A stretch of 64,000 nucleotides of DNA from Olivibacter sp. XZL3 (GCF_004368405.1 NZ_SBJH01000026.1:62001-126000); one strand, 5' to 3'. Counted from the stretch's first letter, positions 1 through 9,252 are shown. Numbers and translations are program-made. Notes: generated from the sequence alone by a model not told the origin.

Positions 1-2
1 CA

Positions 3-116
3 GACGAAGACGACTTAATTGCACAGAACTTTTTGTCTATTGCCGAGAAGGTTGCACAGCAACTGTCTTTACAACACCGCTTGTCCGCACAACACAAGCC
101 CGATTTTATACAATAA
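3..116 (+). CDS. Partial: C-terminal end of probable Mrp/NBP35-family ATPase
   Basis: Only the last 37 codons are inside the window; the gene begins upstream. The readable tail contains FLSIAEKVAQQL, an amphipathic helix like the one closing Bacteroidota Mrp/ApbC P-loop ATPases, which act as Fe-S cluster carriers. None of the diagnostic P-loop is visible, so the call rests on this tail and on the neighbour: an Mrp gene directly before a small NifU-like gene is a frequent pairing in this phylum. The downstream gene starts 45 bp after the stop. Confidence 0.5.
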   Translation, partial: DEDDLIAQNFLSIAEKVAQQLSLQHRLSAQHKPDFIQ

Positions 117-127
117 ATAATTTTTAG

Positions 128-135
128 TATCTTTA
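128..135 (+). promoter_or_regulatory. Possible -7 element (TATCTTTA) for the nifU-like gene
   Basis: TATCTTTA differs from the Bacteroidota -7 consensus TAnnTTTG at the last base and lies 26 bp before the start at 162. No clear TTG is seen at the expected upstream distance, so this is weak and readthrough from the upstream gene is equally possible. Confidence 0.3.
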
Positions 136-161
136 CATCTATTTTTAAACCCACAAAGGTT

Positions 162-440
162 ATGAGCTTACAGGAGAGAGTAGAAGAAGCACTGAACACC
201 CTAAGACCTTATCTTGAGGCAGACGGTGGCAATGTAACCATAGAAGAAATCACGCCGGACAATGTCGTTCGCTTGCGTTTGTTGGGGTCCTGTGCGTCGT
301 GTTCAATGAGTATTATGACCTTCAAAGCGGGATTGGAACAGGCCATTCAAAAAGCCGTTCCTGAGATTACCGCGGTAGAAGCCATTAACATTACCGACCC
401 GAATGACCCGAACGCCACCATGCCTCAACGCATTAACTAA
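162..440 (+). CDS. NifU-like C-terminal-domain Fe-S scaffold/carrier protein
   Basis: A 92-residue protein made only of the NifU C-terminal domain, which binds a transient Fe-S cluster and passes it to apo-proteins in the cytoplasm. The conserved LRPYLxxDGGN stretch is at residues 14-24 and the cluster-binding CxxC (C44, C47, in GSCASC) follows. Length is normal for stand-alone Nfu proteins. It follows a probable Mrp carrier, so the two may act in the same Fe-S trafficking step (inference). The ATG start is the only one that keeps the whole domain. Confidence 0.9.
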   Translation: MSLQERVEEALNTLRPYLEADGGNVTIEEITPDNVVRLRLLGSCASCSMSIMTFKAGLEQAIQKAVPEITAVEAINITDPNDPNATMPQRIN

Positions 441-505
441 ACCTGATCGTCCTTTAACATTATTTAACAGGTGGTTTTGTTGAGTTTTGGTAGTTTTACT
501 GCATT

Positions 506-1159
506 ATGAAAAACATCATCTTTGTAGCTTGCTTACTTATTTTTGGCGTACCTGCTTTGGCACTAGCCCAGCAGTCTACGGAAAGAAAGCTCGTGCAGTT
601 TAGTGGAGTTATACATAATGCCGATTCCAACATTGCTGTTCCTTATGTGACCTTAACAAACCTTTCTTATCAAAGGCAACTTTTTAACGCAAATCACCAA
701 GGGTTCTTTTCATTTGTGGCTCATGAAGGAGATACAATTAAACTAAGTGCCGTAGGCTACCGCTCGGAACAGCTCGTTATACCAAGAACAAATGACAATA
801 AAGTCACCGTTAACTTAACCATGAAGGCGCAGATTATTGATCTTCCTGTTGTTACCGTATACCCTTGGGCAAGTATCGACGAGTTCAACTACGCCTTTAT
901 GAACTTGCAGATTGCAGACGACGATTACTTGATCGCCCAAAGAAACCTCTCGTATGAGTCTTTGGTAGCAATGTCTAAAGTGGTTCCAAGAAATGCCGCG
1001 GAAATACAAAATCTAGATGCAACAGGCAGGCATATCGGATTGACGAACAAGGCTGTCAATCAACGTAATTCTAATGCTTTATTTAGTCCCTTAGCATGGG
1101 CAAACTTTATCAATCAGATTACCCAAGGAGATAAAAGCAGAGCGAGAGACCGGAATTGA
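506..1159 (+). CDS. Secreted protein with carboxypeptidase-regulatory-like (CarboxypepD_reg-like) domain
   Basis: A 217-residue protein with a clear signal peptide (hydrophobic core at about residues 4-20, likely cleavage after ALA at 19-21). Residues about 33-108 resemble the beta-sandwich carboxypeptidase regulatory-like domain found on the N-termini of TonB-dependent receptors and as short stand-alone proteins in Bacteroidota. The C-terminal half (110-217) is predicted soluble and matches nothing I recognise. Probably periplasmic or outer-membrane-associated; the role is unknown. It is a single gene, facing the nitroreductase tail-to-tail. Confidence 0.6.
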   Translation: MKNIIFVACLLIFGVPALALAQQSTERKLVQFSGVIHNADSNIAVPYVTLTNLSYQRQLFNANHQGFFSFVAHEGDTIKLSAVGYRSEQLVIPRTNDNKVTVNLTMKAQIIDLPVVTVYPWASIDEFNYAFMNLQIADDDYLIAQRNLSYESLVAMSKVVPRNAAEIQNLDATGRHIGLTNKAVNQRNSNALFSPLAWANFINQITQGDKSRARDRN

Positions 1160-1199
1160 TCGCTCGGAGATGATTTCATGCATTTGTGGCGAATAAGCT

Positions 1200-1772
1200 T
1201 TAACGCTTCACCCAGCGAATTTTTTCTTCGATAGGCTTTCGCAATCCGAGCCTTTCCTTTTCCTCATGATATCCTAAGTAGAAAAGACCCAAGCACTCTT
1301 CATGCGCTTCAAGTTGTAAAAATTCCTGCATATCGCCTAGCGTCCCGGGCGTACTCCAATAGCCCCCGATGCCTTTTGCGCGTGCAGCTAACCATAGATT
1401 TTGTGTTGCACATCCTACAGCCGCAATTTCCTCCCACCGAGGAACCACATCGCTATAGGCTATATTAATCGCAATTACCGCTGCGGATTTCAGAACCTTT
1501 TCGCGAATATTGTCGTACTTTTTTTGTAAAAACTGCTCTTCGTCTGTTTGCAAGCGATATAACTCAGCCATCTTATCTGCAAGCCCTAAGAGGCCCTCCC
1601 CGTTGAACACCGTAAAAAACCAAGGTTGCGTAAGTTTGTGACTTGGCGCGTAATTCGCATATGTCAGAAGTTCTTTAATTACCTCATCCGGAATATCCCG
1701 ATCAATATAACTTGCAGGGAAAATACTCCTTCTGTATTTTATATTATCCAAAATGATCTTCTCAGTAGACAT
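1200..1772 (-). CDS. Nitroreductase-family FMN-dependent oxidoreductase
   Basis: A 190-residue cytoplasmic flavoprotein of the nitroreductase superfamily, which typically binds FMN as a dimer and uses NAD(P)H to reduce quinones or nitro-compounds. Visible features: the N-terminal YRRS motif for FMN phosphate (residues 13-16), APSHKLTQPWFF at about 42-53, and the C-terminal GLRKP region. Length matches the short, HBN1/YdjA-like members. The physiological substrate cannot be read from the sequence. It is monocistronic, upstream of nothing on its strand. Confidence 0.85.
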   Translation of the reverse strand: MSTEKIILDNIKYRRSIFPASYIDRDIPDEVIKELLTYANYAPSHKLTQPWFFTVFNGEGLLGLADKMAELYRLQTDEEQFLQKKYDNIREKVLKSAAVIAINIAYSDVVPRWEEIAAVGCATQNLWLAARAKGIGGYWSTPGTLGDMQEFLQLEAHEECLGLFYLGYHEEKERLGLRKPIEEKIRWVKR

Positions 1773-1826
1773 AAGAAACTATTATAGGTAAACACTAACT
1801 CTTCTTATTTTTAAATGTAGAAAAAT

Positions 1827-1873
1827 CCTGTAAACAAAGATAGCCACTTCGAGTGGCTATCTTTGTTTACAGG
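1827..1873 (-). terminator. Very long perfect hairpin terminating the prc-like gene
   Basis: A perfect 22-bp inverted repeat (1827-1848 with 1852-1873) encloses a 3-nt loop. On the minus strand it lies 16 bp after the protease stop codon and is followed by ATTTTT, so it reads as an intrinsic terminator for that gene. The stem is much longer than typical terminators. Confidence 0.85.
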
Positions 1874-1889
1874 AGGCGCCCCCTAGGCA

Positions 1890-4076
1890 CTACCTTACCG
1901 CGGTGGCTGTCTTGCTATTAGCGGCCGGCTTCAACTCTATAAAATCAGCCATAATCTCCAGACTTTCGTCTTCAATAAAATCATTATCCATGCGTGGCAA
2001 CGCTTCCCCCTTGGCTATTGCAGGCAAGCCTTTTAGTTGCCGACGGGCATTTACCCGCTCTCGGTTTTTTGCCTCCTGCTCTTCTCGTTCTTTCTTTAAC
2101 TTCGCTTCCTGTAAAGATACCGCAGTTTCCCCTTCCCGCTTATTAAACGTCTCGATATCATCAAGGAGGTATTTATATTCCGTGGAGTTCTTCATACGCT
2201 CGTTGTGCTTTTCGATCAATGTAGGTTTAACAGCACTTAGATCGGCATAAGGCGTAAATGCAGACGATTTAATCTGATCCCAGGGCAGGGCCGCCTTTTC
2301 CGAACTCTCACCAAATTTATCGGCCGCATAAATCATTGGAAACTCAATATCCGGTGTAACTCCCTTATGCTGCGTGCTGCTCCCGTTTACTCGATAGAAT
2401 TTAAACGTAGTAAAGTTAATCTGACCAAATTTAGGTGCTCCTTGCGGCATACTTTCGTCTACATTAGTCGGCTCGCTTGCCTTATCTCTTGCACTCAGCA
2501 ACAACCTATCTGCTCTGCTAATAAATTGGTCCATTACTACCGCGCTTTGAACGGTTCCTTTACCGTACGACTGCGTTCCGATAATAATTCCCCGTCCATA
2601 ATCTTGAATAGCGGCCGCGAATATTTCCGACGCAGAAGCGCTAAACCGGTCGATCATAACGCCCAACGGTCCTTCCCAACTAATACTTTCGTCTTCATCG
2701 TTGTTGATCTCCACGCGGTCGTTCGGATCTCTTACCTGCACAACCGGGCCGGATTTAATAAAAAGTCCCGTTAATTCAACGGCCTCTATCAAAGATCCTC
2801 CTCCATTGGCTCTTAAATCCATCAACACCCCGTCTACCTTCTCTTGCTTTAAGGTATCTAAAATTCGCCTTACGTCTCGTGTGGTACTTTTGTAGTCCGG
2901 ATTCCCCGCTTGCATTTCTTTAAAGTTCAAATAAAAACCCGGCACCTTAATGACACCGATTCTATAAGTGCGTCCATCTGCTCCCTTTACTTCTTTTATC
3001 TCCTTTTTTGCAGACTGCTCTTCATCCACAATCTTGTCCCTCACCAGCGATATAATCTTCGGCTCCGAGGTCAGTTCTTGTCCGGCAGGAATCACTTTCA
3101 GCCGAACCGTAGTTCCTTTAGGTCCCTTTATTTTAGACACCACGTTGCCAAGTCGCCAACCAACTACATCCACAAATTCGCCATCGCCTTGCGCAACCGC
3201 GATAATCCGATCGTCTTGCTTGAGTGTCTTATCCCGAAACGCAGGGCCGCCGGGTACAATACGCATGACCTTTACCACCTCGTTGTCCATCATTAACTGA
3301 GCCCCAATCCCTTCGAATGAACGAGCCATGCTTTCATTGAATCGCTGCGCGTCTTCCGGTGTGAAATAGTTGGTATGCGGATCAATTGCACCTGTAAACG
3401 CGTTCATCATAATTTGAAAAGCATCGTAGTTATTAGACGTGTTTTCTTGTGAAAGCAAATTTTGATAGCGTTCCTTCAGCGTCTTTCTATTCTTTGCTTC
3501 TTCTCCCTCTTTTCCCGTGCTGCTCAATTTCAAGTTTAAGAGATCATACTTTATTCTCTTCTTCCAACTCTCTTTAGCCTCTGCCTCAGTTTTAAACCAG
3601 CCCAATTGCTCACGGTCGTAAACAAAGGACTCGTCCTTTGTAAAATCGTACTTATTATCGATCTGGGAGATAGCATACTTCAATTGCTCATTAAATCGCT
3701 TTCTATAAACGTTGTAAATATGAAACATCGCACTTAAATCGCCATTTTTCAAATCATTTAGCAACACTTTACGATAAGGCTCAAAACTATCAATATCTGA
3801 TTGGAGAAAGTAATTCTTCCCTTGGTCAAGTCCCTTCAAATACAGATCGAACACGGCCGAAGACAGAGAATCATTAAAAGGAACCTTCTTGTAGTGCGCC
3901 TTCTCCAATAGGGCCACTAAGTCCTTCGTTATAATCTCTTGCTTGGCATTGGGCCGCAGAACGCCTGCACCTTCATCCAATTTAACGCGTGGATTAGCAC
4001 TGCAAGCAACTGCTGCAGCAATAAACAACGCCAAAAACAATTTTTTCAACATCTCTTGGAATGATTTAATATCCAT
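1890..4076 (-). CDS. prc: Carboxy-terminal processing (tail-specific) protease, S41 family
   Basis: A 728-residue homologue of E. coli Prc/Tsp, a periplasmic protease that trims or degrades proteins from their C-termini. Order: leader and N-terminal helical domain, PDZ at about 250-335 (FEGIGAQL, PGGPAFRD), then the S41 core. The catalytic Ser/Lys dyad is S481 in RFSASASE and K506 in SYGKGT, 25 residues apart exactly as in the E. coli enzyme. LRANGGGSL at about 421-429 is the S41 substrate-strand motif. Starting at Met9 (4052) would give MLKKLFLALFIAAAVACS, a lipoprotein-like signal with cysteine, so that start is plausible; the longer one is listed because no evidence excludes it. Confidence 0.93.
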   Translation of the reverse strand: MDIKSFQEMLKKLFLALFIAAAVACSANPRVKLDEGAGVLRPNAKQEIITKDLVALLEKAHYKKVPFNDSLSSAVFDLYLKGLDQGKNYFLQSDIDSFEPYRKVLLNDLKNGDLSAMFHIYNVYRKRFNEQLKYAISQIDNKYDFTKDESFVYDREQLGWFKTEAEAKESWKKRIKYDLLNLKLSSTGKEGEEAKNRKTLKERYQNLLSQENTSNNYDAFQIMMNAFTGAIDPHTNYFTPEDAQRFNESMARSFEGIGAQLMMDNEVVKVMRIVPGGPAFRDKTLKQDDRIIAVAQGDGEFVDVVGWRLGNVVSKIKGPKGTTVRLKVIPAGQELTSEPKIISLVRDKIVDEEQSAKKEIKEVKGADGRTYRIGVIKVPGFYLNFKEMQAGNPDYKSTTRDVRRILDTLKQEKVDGVLMDLRANGGGSLIEAVELTGLFIKSGPVVQVRDPNDRVEINNDEDESISWEGPLGVMIDRFSASASEIFAAAIQDYGRGIIIGTQSYGKGTVQSAVVMDQFISRADRLLLSARDKASEPTNVDESMPQGAPKFGQINFTTFKFYRVNGSSTQHKGVTPDIEFPMIYAADKFGESSEKAALPWDQIKSSAFTPYADLSAVKPTLIEKHNERMKNSTEYKYLLDDIETFNKREGETAVSLQEAKLKKEREEQEAKNRERVNARRQLKGLPAIAKGEALPRMDNDFIEDESLEIMADFIELKPAANSKTATAVR

Positions 4077-4094
4077 TATTTAAATATATACTTT

Positions 4095-4116
4095 CTTGGA
4101 CGACGCCGTCGTCAAG
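4095..4116. repeat. Palindromic hairpin between the TPR gene and prc
   Basis: CTTG-G-ACGACG-C-CGTCGT-CAAG forms a 10-bp stem with one bulged G. A second perfect 6-bp stem (CGACAT, CGCT loop, ATGTCG) is at 4148-4163. Both are downstream of the minus-strand TPR gene and upstream of prc, so terminator or leader structure are both possible. No strong T-tract follows either. Confidence 0.45.
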
Positions 4117-4229
4117 GCTTTAAATTTATCAAAAAAAGAACCAAAAACGACATCGCTATGTCGCACAACGCTATTTCCCTTGTAAATCATATAATTTTTA
4201 CATTTGTGCGATGCTTGTTCTTTTACGGG

Positions 4230-5438
4230 TTACCTTTGCATAGAAAAATGCTGCATCACTGTCATGGCACTTCCTACCCTAGGTGCCGACGCAACATCCT
4301 TTACACTGGCAGGGGGGAATAACCGGTTTTTAATATGCTGATATTCAGCTAGGTATTCGGCGGCTTTTTCGTAGTCTTTTGTTTGCAAATACATATCGCC
4401 TAAGTCGTCATAAATACGCAGCGTTAACATTTCATCACCGGCCTGCAAAGCGTAGGTAGCAGCAGATGTATAGTCACTGATCGCTAGATCATACTCTTTC
4501 AATATCTTTTTCACGTTCCCAAGGTGATATAAACTGTATGACAGGTCGCGCTGTTTATCGTTTGCCATCGATGCGACTTTCACCGCTTGCAGATGAAACC
4601 ACCTAGATTCGGTATATCTTTCTTCCAACAAATAGACAGCCGCTAAACTATTGTAAGCACTCACGCGGCCGCTTATGTTTTTGTCCCGCTTATATAAGGG
4701 CAAAACTCGCTTTATAATATCGTGTTGCGCTTCTTTAAACTGCCCTTTTCTTGCCTTCAATAGTGCCAAATGCTCTAGAGCCACCGCTTCGTTATGAATA
4801 TTCTTTGCTTTTAACGCCGCTTTATTCATACGTTCATAATACAGCAACGCTTTGTCTGTACTGTCCAAAAACTCGTATAAAGCCCCCAGATTGTTTGCGA
4901 TAACCGCCTGTGCATTGAAATCGTCGATTTCGACTTTTATTGCCAGTGCCCTTTCGAAACTACCGATAGCCCTTTCGTATCCCTTATCCTCTACATACAG
5001 GACGGCTAGGCGATTTTGTAAATCAGACACCATCTCCATGTTTCCGAGCTGCAAATACGATTGTAAAGAGCGTTGAAGAGCTGCTTGTAAATCCGCCCTG
5101 TTGGCGGTGTTTATGGGGTTAGGAAGCGGTGGGGAATAGGGTCCTGTTTGCTGCAAAACCGATGCCAGCCCCCGTTCTTCTAAACTCTTCATGACAGACA
5201 CGGCTGCCCTATGTTTCCGCTCATACTCTTCTTCGAGCAGTTGCTCCTTTGTCTTTTCGGGAGGGAGCTCATAATAAAATGGCCCTATGCCTGTAAACTC
5301 TTGCTTTTTCGATACAGTGTCTGCCAACACCCCTCCATCATCACTTGTTTTATCGGACGACTTGCTTTTTACACTTAATGAAATACCTAGAAACAAACAA
5401 GAAGCCAATATATATTTAAGCGTCTTTTGCACGTACAC
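4230..5438 (-). CDS. Secreted TPR-repeat protein of unknown function
   Basis: About 400 residues: a hydrophobic leader (ILASCLFLGISLSV) followed by a charged linker and then tetratricopeptide-like helical pairs from about residue 125 to the end (for example AVIANNLGALYEFLDSTDKA and SYSLYHLGNVKKILKEYD). Such proteins act as protein-binding scaffolds, here probably in the periplasm. A longer frame opens with TTG at 5465, but that TTG is part of a perfect promoter -7 box (TAAGTTTG), so translation more likely begins at GTG 5438 or GTG 5432. No enzymatic domain is seen. Confidence 0.7.
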   Translation of the reverse strand: MYVQKTLKYILASCLFLGISLSVKSKSSDKTSDDGGVLADTVSKKQEFTGIGPFYYELPPEKTKEQLLEEEYERKHRAAVSVMKSLEERGLASVLQQTGPYSPPLPNPINTANRADLQAALQRSLQSYLQLGNMEMVSDLQNRLAVLYVEDKGYERAIGSFERALAIKVEIDDFNAQAVIANNLGALYEFLDSTDKALLYYERMNKAALKAKNIHNEAVALEHLALLKARKGQFKEAQHDIIKRVLPLYKRDKNISGRVSAYNSLAAVYLLEERYTESRWFHLQAVKVASMANDKQRDLSYSLYHLGNVKKILKEYDLAISDYTSAATYALQAGDEMLTLRIYDDLGDMYLQTKDYEKAAEYLAEYQHIKNRLFPPASVKDVASAPRVGSAMTVMQHFSMQR

Positions 5439-5462
5439 TGTTTTTATTTTTTTGCTATTATA

Positions 5463-5493
5463 CAAACTTATATAAAATTGATTTGATTTGCAA
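5463..5493 (-). promoter_or_regulatory. Promoter of the TPR gene: TTG-N20-TAAGTTTG
   Basis: On the minus strand TTG (5493-5491) is followed after 20 bp by TAAGTTTG (5470-5463), a full match to the Bacteroidota housekeeping promoter. It gives a leader of about 20 nt to the GTG start at 5438. Confidence 0.7.
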
Positions 5494-5590
5494 TTTTATG
5501 ATAACCAAGGATTAACTGAACGACCTGAAATCAACGCAAATAAATCGCTATTGCTTTTCGACAAAAATAACAGTAGGTTTGCTAAAAATC

Positions 5591-6871
5591 ATGGCAAATA
5601 TTCCTCCTTTGGCCGAGCGAATGCGGCCAGATAACATAGACGATTATGTCGGCCAATATCACTTGTTAGGCCCCGATGCTGTATTAAGAAAATCAATAGA
5701 GGCTAACAATCTGCCGTCAATGATTCTTTGGGGACCTCCCGGAGTGGGAAAGACGACCTTAGCCCATATCATATCCAAGCGGTTAAATCGTCCGTTTTTC
5801 AGTCTGAGTGCAATCAACGCTGGCGTCAAAGACGTGAGAGAGGTAATAGAGCAAGCGAATCGGAGCAAAGCGATGTTTCAGGAGCAGCCTATTCTCTTTA
5901 TTGACGAAATTCATCGTTTTTCCAAATCGCAACAAGACTCCTTATTAAATGCAGTAGAAAGAGGCTTGGTAACATTAATAGGAGCGACTACTGAAAATCC
6001 TTCTTTCGAAGTGATATCCGCATTGCTGTCGAGATGCCAGGTATATACCCTTAAGGCTTTAGCAGAAAATGATCTGCTAACCCTTCTGCAGAAAGCGATA
6101 GCCAACGACCCTGTGCTGAAAGAAAAAGAAATCATCATTGACGAGCATGAAGCCCTTTTTAGGATTTCGGGAGGGGACGCCAGAAAACTTCTCAATGTGT
6201 TAGAATTGGTCAGCAACGCACTTCCAAGTCACGCGCATCACATCAATAATGAATTTGTGCTCAAACAGGTTCAGCAAAATATGGCGCTGTACGATAAGGC
6301 CGGAGAGCAGCACTACGATATTATTTCTGCTTTTATAAAGTCGATTAGAGGGAGCGACCCAAATGCCGCCGTGTATTGGCTTGCACGGATGATTGAAGGA
6401 GGAGAGGATCCCTTGTTTATCGCGCGGCGATTGCTAATTTTGGCTTCCGAAGACATCGGCAATGCGAATCCGAACGCTTTATTACTTGCCAACAACTGTT
6501 TTCAAGCGGTTAATGTTATCGGATGGCCCGAGTCGAGAATTATCTTATCGCAGACCGTGACCTATATGGCTTCTTCGCCCAAAAGCAATGCCTCCTATGA
6601 AGCAATAAACCGTGCACAGGCCCTCGTTAAACAAACCGGCAACCTGTCTGTACCGCTGCATCTCCGAAATGCGCCGACAAAATTGATGAAAAATTTAGAT
6701 TACGGAAAGGACTATAAATACGCGCATGCCTACGAAGGAAATTTCGTCAACCAAGAGTTTATGCCAAAAGAATTAAGCGGTCAACAGTTGTATAACCCCG
6801 GAAGTAACCCGGCCGAACAAAAACTACGGGAACATTTAAGAAAATTGTGGAGAGATAAATATGGATATTGA
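5591..6871 (+). CDS. rarA: Replication-associated recombination protein A (AAA+ ATPase)
   Basis: A 426-residue RarA/MgsA/WRNIP1-family clamp-loader-like ATPase that acts at stalled replication forks. From ATG 5591 the Walker A motif GPPGVGKTT is at residues 48-56, Walker B DEIHRF follows near 106, and sensor 1 is GATTENPSFE. The C-terminal tetramerisation region contains GSDPNAAVYWLARM and DIGNANPNA, both typical. An in-frame TTG at 5579 adds only four residues; ATG 5591 matches the family start. Its 3' end meets rnc tail-to-tail with a 19-bp gap. Confidence 0.95.
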   Translation: MANIPPLAERMRPDNIDDYVGQYHLLGPDAVLRKSIEANNLPSMILWGPPGVGKTTLAHIISKRLNRPFFSLSAINAGVKDVREVIEQANRSKAMFQEQPILFIDEIHRFSKSQQDSLLNAVERGLVTLIGATTENPSFEVISALLSRCQVYTLKALAENDLLTLLQKAIANDPVLKEKEIIIDEHEALFRISGGDARKLLNVLELVSNALPSHAHHINNEFVLKQVQQNMALYDKAGEQHYDIISAFIKSIRGSDPNAAVYWLARMIEGGEDPLFIARRLLILASEDIGNANPNALLLANNCFQAVNVIGWPESRIILSQTVTYMASSPKSNASYEAINRAQALVKQTGNLSVPLHLRNAPTKLMKNLDYGKDYKYAHAYEGNFVNQEFMPKELSGQQLYNPGSNPAEQKLREHLRKLWRDKYGY

Positions 6872-6890
6872 AAACCTTTGCACGTATCCG

Positions 6891-7622
6891 TTAAACAATA
6901 CCAAGTGCTTCACAGGCTTTTTCTGCGGCTAACTTTTCTGCGTTCTTTTTATTGTAATCTCGCCCTGTGCCCCTAACTTCGCCAGAGATAATTGCCTCTA
7001 CCGTAAATAACTTAGCACTTTCCCCTTCGGCATTATTGGTAACTTCAAAGAGCACCTCATTTCCGGTAGATTGGCACCATTCAATCAATCTGCTCTTAAA
7101 GTTGGTTTCCGTCTGCTCCAGCAAATGAATATCAACATGCGGCTTAATGATGCGGCTCAAAAGAAAGTTCCGCGTAAACAGGTATCCCTTGTCTAAATAA
7201 ACCGCGCCGACTAGCGCCTCAAAAGCATCTCCTAATAAAGAGCTTGATTTGCCGGGATATCCCACCATCTTCGAATCGTATTGTATGAGTTCATCAAAAC
7301 CAAGTTTTCTGGCCAACTGGTTTAGATGCACCCGACTTACAATCTTGGATCTCATCTCCGTCAAAAAACCTTCGTCTTTGTACGGATACATCTTGAATAG
7401 AAGCTCCGCAATCACCGCTCCCAAAATGGCATCACCCAAAAACTCCAAGCGCTCATTACTGTTTTTGGTACCCTTTTTTACTTGTATCGCAACCGACTTA
7501 TGACGAAAGGCCATTTGGTAGAGATACAGATTTCCAGGTATAAATCCCAGTAAATTCTTTAACGCCCGGACGTATTTGCGTTTGGGCGAAAGATAGAGCT
7601 TATAAATGCTAAAAATAGACAT
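6891..7622 (-). CDS. rnc: Ribonuclease III
   Basis: A 243-residue double-strand-specific endoribonuclease that processes rRNA precursors and structured mRNAs. The nuclease signature NERLEFLGDAILG is at about residues 56-68 and the second acidic cluster is in LLGDAFEALVGAVYLDKG near 129-146. A C-terminal dsRNA-binding domain starts at NFKSRLIEW (about 174) and runs to the end with the KKNAEKLAAEKA helix. It is last in acpP-fabF-rnc, 82 bp after fabF, an order common in Bacteroidota. Confidence 0.96.
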   Translation of the reverse strand: MSIFSIYKLYLSPKRKYVRALKNLLGFIPGNLYLYQMAFRHKSVAIQVKKGTKNSNERLEFLGDAILGAVIAELLFKMYPYKDEGFLTEMRSKIVSRVHLNQLARKLGFDELIQYDSKMVGYPGKSSSLLGDAFEALVGAVYLDKGYLFTRNFLLSRIIKPHVDIHLLEQTETNFKSRLIEWCQSTGNEVLFEVTNNAEGESAKLFTVEAIISGEVRGTGRDYNKKNAEKLAAEKACEALGIV

Positions 7623-7704
7623 TATTCATTTGGAAATTTTCAGTATTCCACAGATACCATCAACGAAGCGTTCAAAGAAGATACGTTTCTTAAGAGAAAC
7701 GCAT

Positions 7705-8958
7705 CTATTCTTCGTACTTTTTGAATATTACTGAAGCATTATGTCCACCAAAACCAAATGTATTACTTAAAGCATAGTTAACCGTCCGACTTTGCGGTTT
7801 ATTAAACGTAAAGTTAAGTCGGCTATCTAAGTTCGGGTCATCGGTAAAGTGATTGATCGTTGGTGGTATAATACCATTGCGGATGGCCAAAATAGAGGCG
7901 ATCGACTCCACCGCGCCGGCCGCACCTAACAAGTGCCCTGTCATGGATTTGGTTGAGCTGATATTAAGCGCATAGGCATGCTCGCCGAAATGGTCGAGAA
8001 TTGCCTTCGATTCGCTTATATCTCCTACAGGTGTTGAAGTACCGTGTACATTAATATAATCGATATCTTCATTGGAAATATGTGCATCTCTTATCGCGTT
8101 GGTCATTGCTAAGCGCGCACCAAGACCCTCTGGATGAGAAGCCGTAATATGGTGTGCATCAGCACTCATGCCGCCTCCAATAAGTTCCGCATAAATTTTT
8201 GCTCCTCGCGCTTTTGCGTGCTCAAGGCTTTCCAGAACAATTGTTCCCGATCCTTCTCCAGCAACAAAGCCGTCCCGATCATTGTCAAACGGACGCGAGG
8301 CCGTTGAGGGGTCATCGTTGCGCGTGGAAAGCGCATGCATGGCATTGAATCCGCCAATACCCGCCTCATTGATAATCGCTTCCGACCCGCCGCTGATGAT
8401 CACATCGGCATATCCTGTACGGATATAATTAAGGGAATCGATCAAGGCATGGGTTGAAGAGGCACAGGCAGACACGGTAGAGAAGTTCAACCCATGCAAC
8501 CCATACTTCATAGATATATGTCCGGGACATATATCTAATATCATTTTCGGTATAAAAAAAGGATTGTATCTCGGTGTTCCGTCTCCCTTAGCAAAATTGC
8601 TTACTTCATCTAAAAAGGTTTTTAAACCTCCGATTCCCGACCCCCAAATTACACCGATACGATTTGTATTTAACTTGTCAAATTCTAACCCGGCGTCCCT
8701 TACAGCCTCTTCCGTAGAGGCTAGGGCGTAGTGAACAAATGGATCTAACTTACGAGCCTCCTTCCGATCCATAAATTGAGTAGGATCAAAGCCTTTTACT
8801 TCACACGCAAATCTCGTCTTGAATTTCTCTGCATCAAAATGCGTAATAGGAGCAGCTCCGCTTACCCCGTTGATCAAACCATTCCAATATTCAGAAACAG
8901 TATTACCAATAGGAGTAAGCGCACCTAATCCTGTTACTACTACTCTTTTAAGCTCCAT
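7705..8958 (-). CDS. fabF: 3-oxoacyl-[acyl-carrier-protein] synthase II
   Basis: A 417-residue condensing enzyme that elongates acyl-ACP with malonyl-ACP in type II fatty acid synthesis. The catalytic set is intact: Cys165 in VSACASSTHA, His305 in NVHGTSTPVGD, Lys337 and His342 in STKSMTGHLLGAAG. Length is normal. It starts 24 bp downstream of acpP and is almost certainly co-transcribed with it; rnc follows. Confidence 0.97.
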   Translation of the reverse strand: MELKRVVVTGLGALTPIGNTVSEYWNGLINGVSGAAPITHFDAEKFKTRFACEVKGFDPTQFMDRKEARKLDPFVHYALASTEEAVRDAGLEFDKLNTNRIGVIWGSGIGGLKTFLDEVSNFAKGDGTPRYNPFFIPKMILDICPGHISMKYGLHGLNFSTVSACASSTHALIDSLNYIRTGYADVIISGGSEAIINEAGIGGFNAMHALSTRNDDPSTASRPFDNDRDGFVAGEGSGTIVLESLEHAKARGAKIYAELIGGGMSADAHHITASHPEGLGARLAMTNAIRDAHISNEDIDYINVHGTSTPVGDISESKAILDHFGEHAYALNISSTKSMTGHLLGAAGAVESIASILAIRNGIIPPTINHFTDDPNLDSRLNFTFNKPQSRTVNYALSNTFGFGGHNASVIFKKYEE

Positions 8959-8982
8959 TTATTCGATTGGCCTAATTTTTAG

Positions 8983-9219
8983 TTAGTTAACGTTTTTTTC
9001 TAAGTAAGCTACAGCTTGTCCAACAGTGCTGATGGTTTCAGCTTGGTCATCAGGGATAGCTACGTTGAATTCCTTTTCAAACTCCATGATCAACTCTACG
9101 GTGTCTAGTGAATCAGCACCTAAATCATTGGTGAATGAAGCCTCTGGTGTAACTTCATTTTCGTCAACACCTAATTTCTCAACGATAATTGCTTTAACTC
9201 TTGAAGCGATATCAGACAT
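8983..9219 (-). CDS. acpP: Acyl carrier protein
   Basis: A 78-residue acidic four-helix carrier protein. Ser37 in [13 protein letters not shown] is the 4'-phosphopantetheine attachment site. It carries growing acyl chains for fabF (next gene) and fabD (46.9 kb). The ATG at 9219 is the canonical family start. A near-consensus promoter is 34 bp upstream. Confidence 0.98.
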   Translation of the reverse strand: MSDIASRVKAIIVEKLGVDENEVTPEASFTNDLGADSLDTVELIMEFEKEFNVAIPDDQAETISTVGQAVAYLEKNVN

Positions 9220-9252
9220 GATTTTTATGGTTTAATGTTTAATAAATCAGTG

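Noticed and set aside
1903-3300. Several plus-strand frames of 64-135 codons opposite prc
   Set aside because: They are antisense to a fully conserved protease gene and show no recognisable domain.
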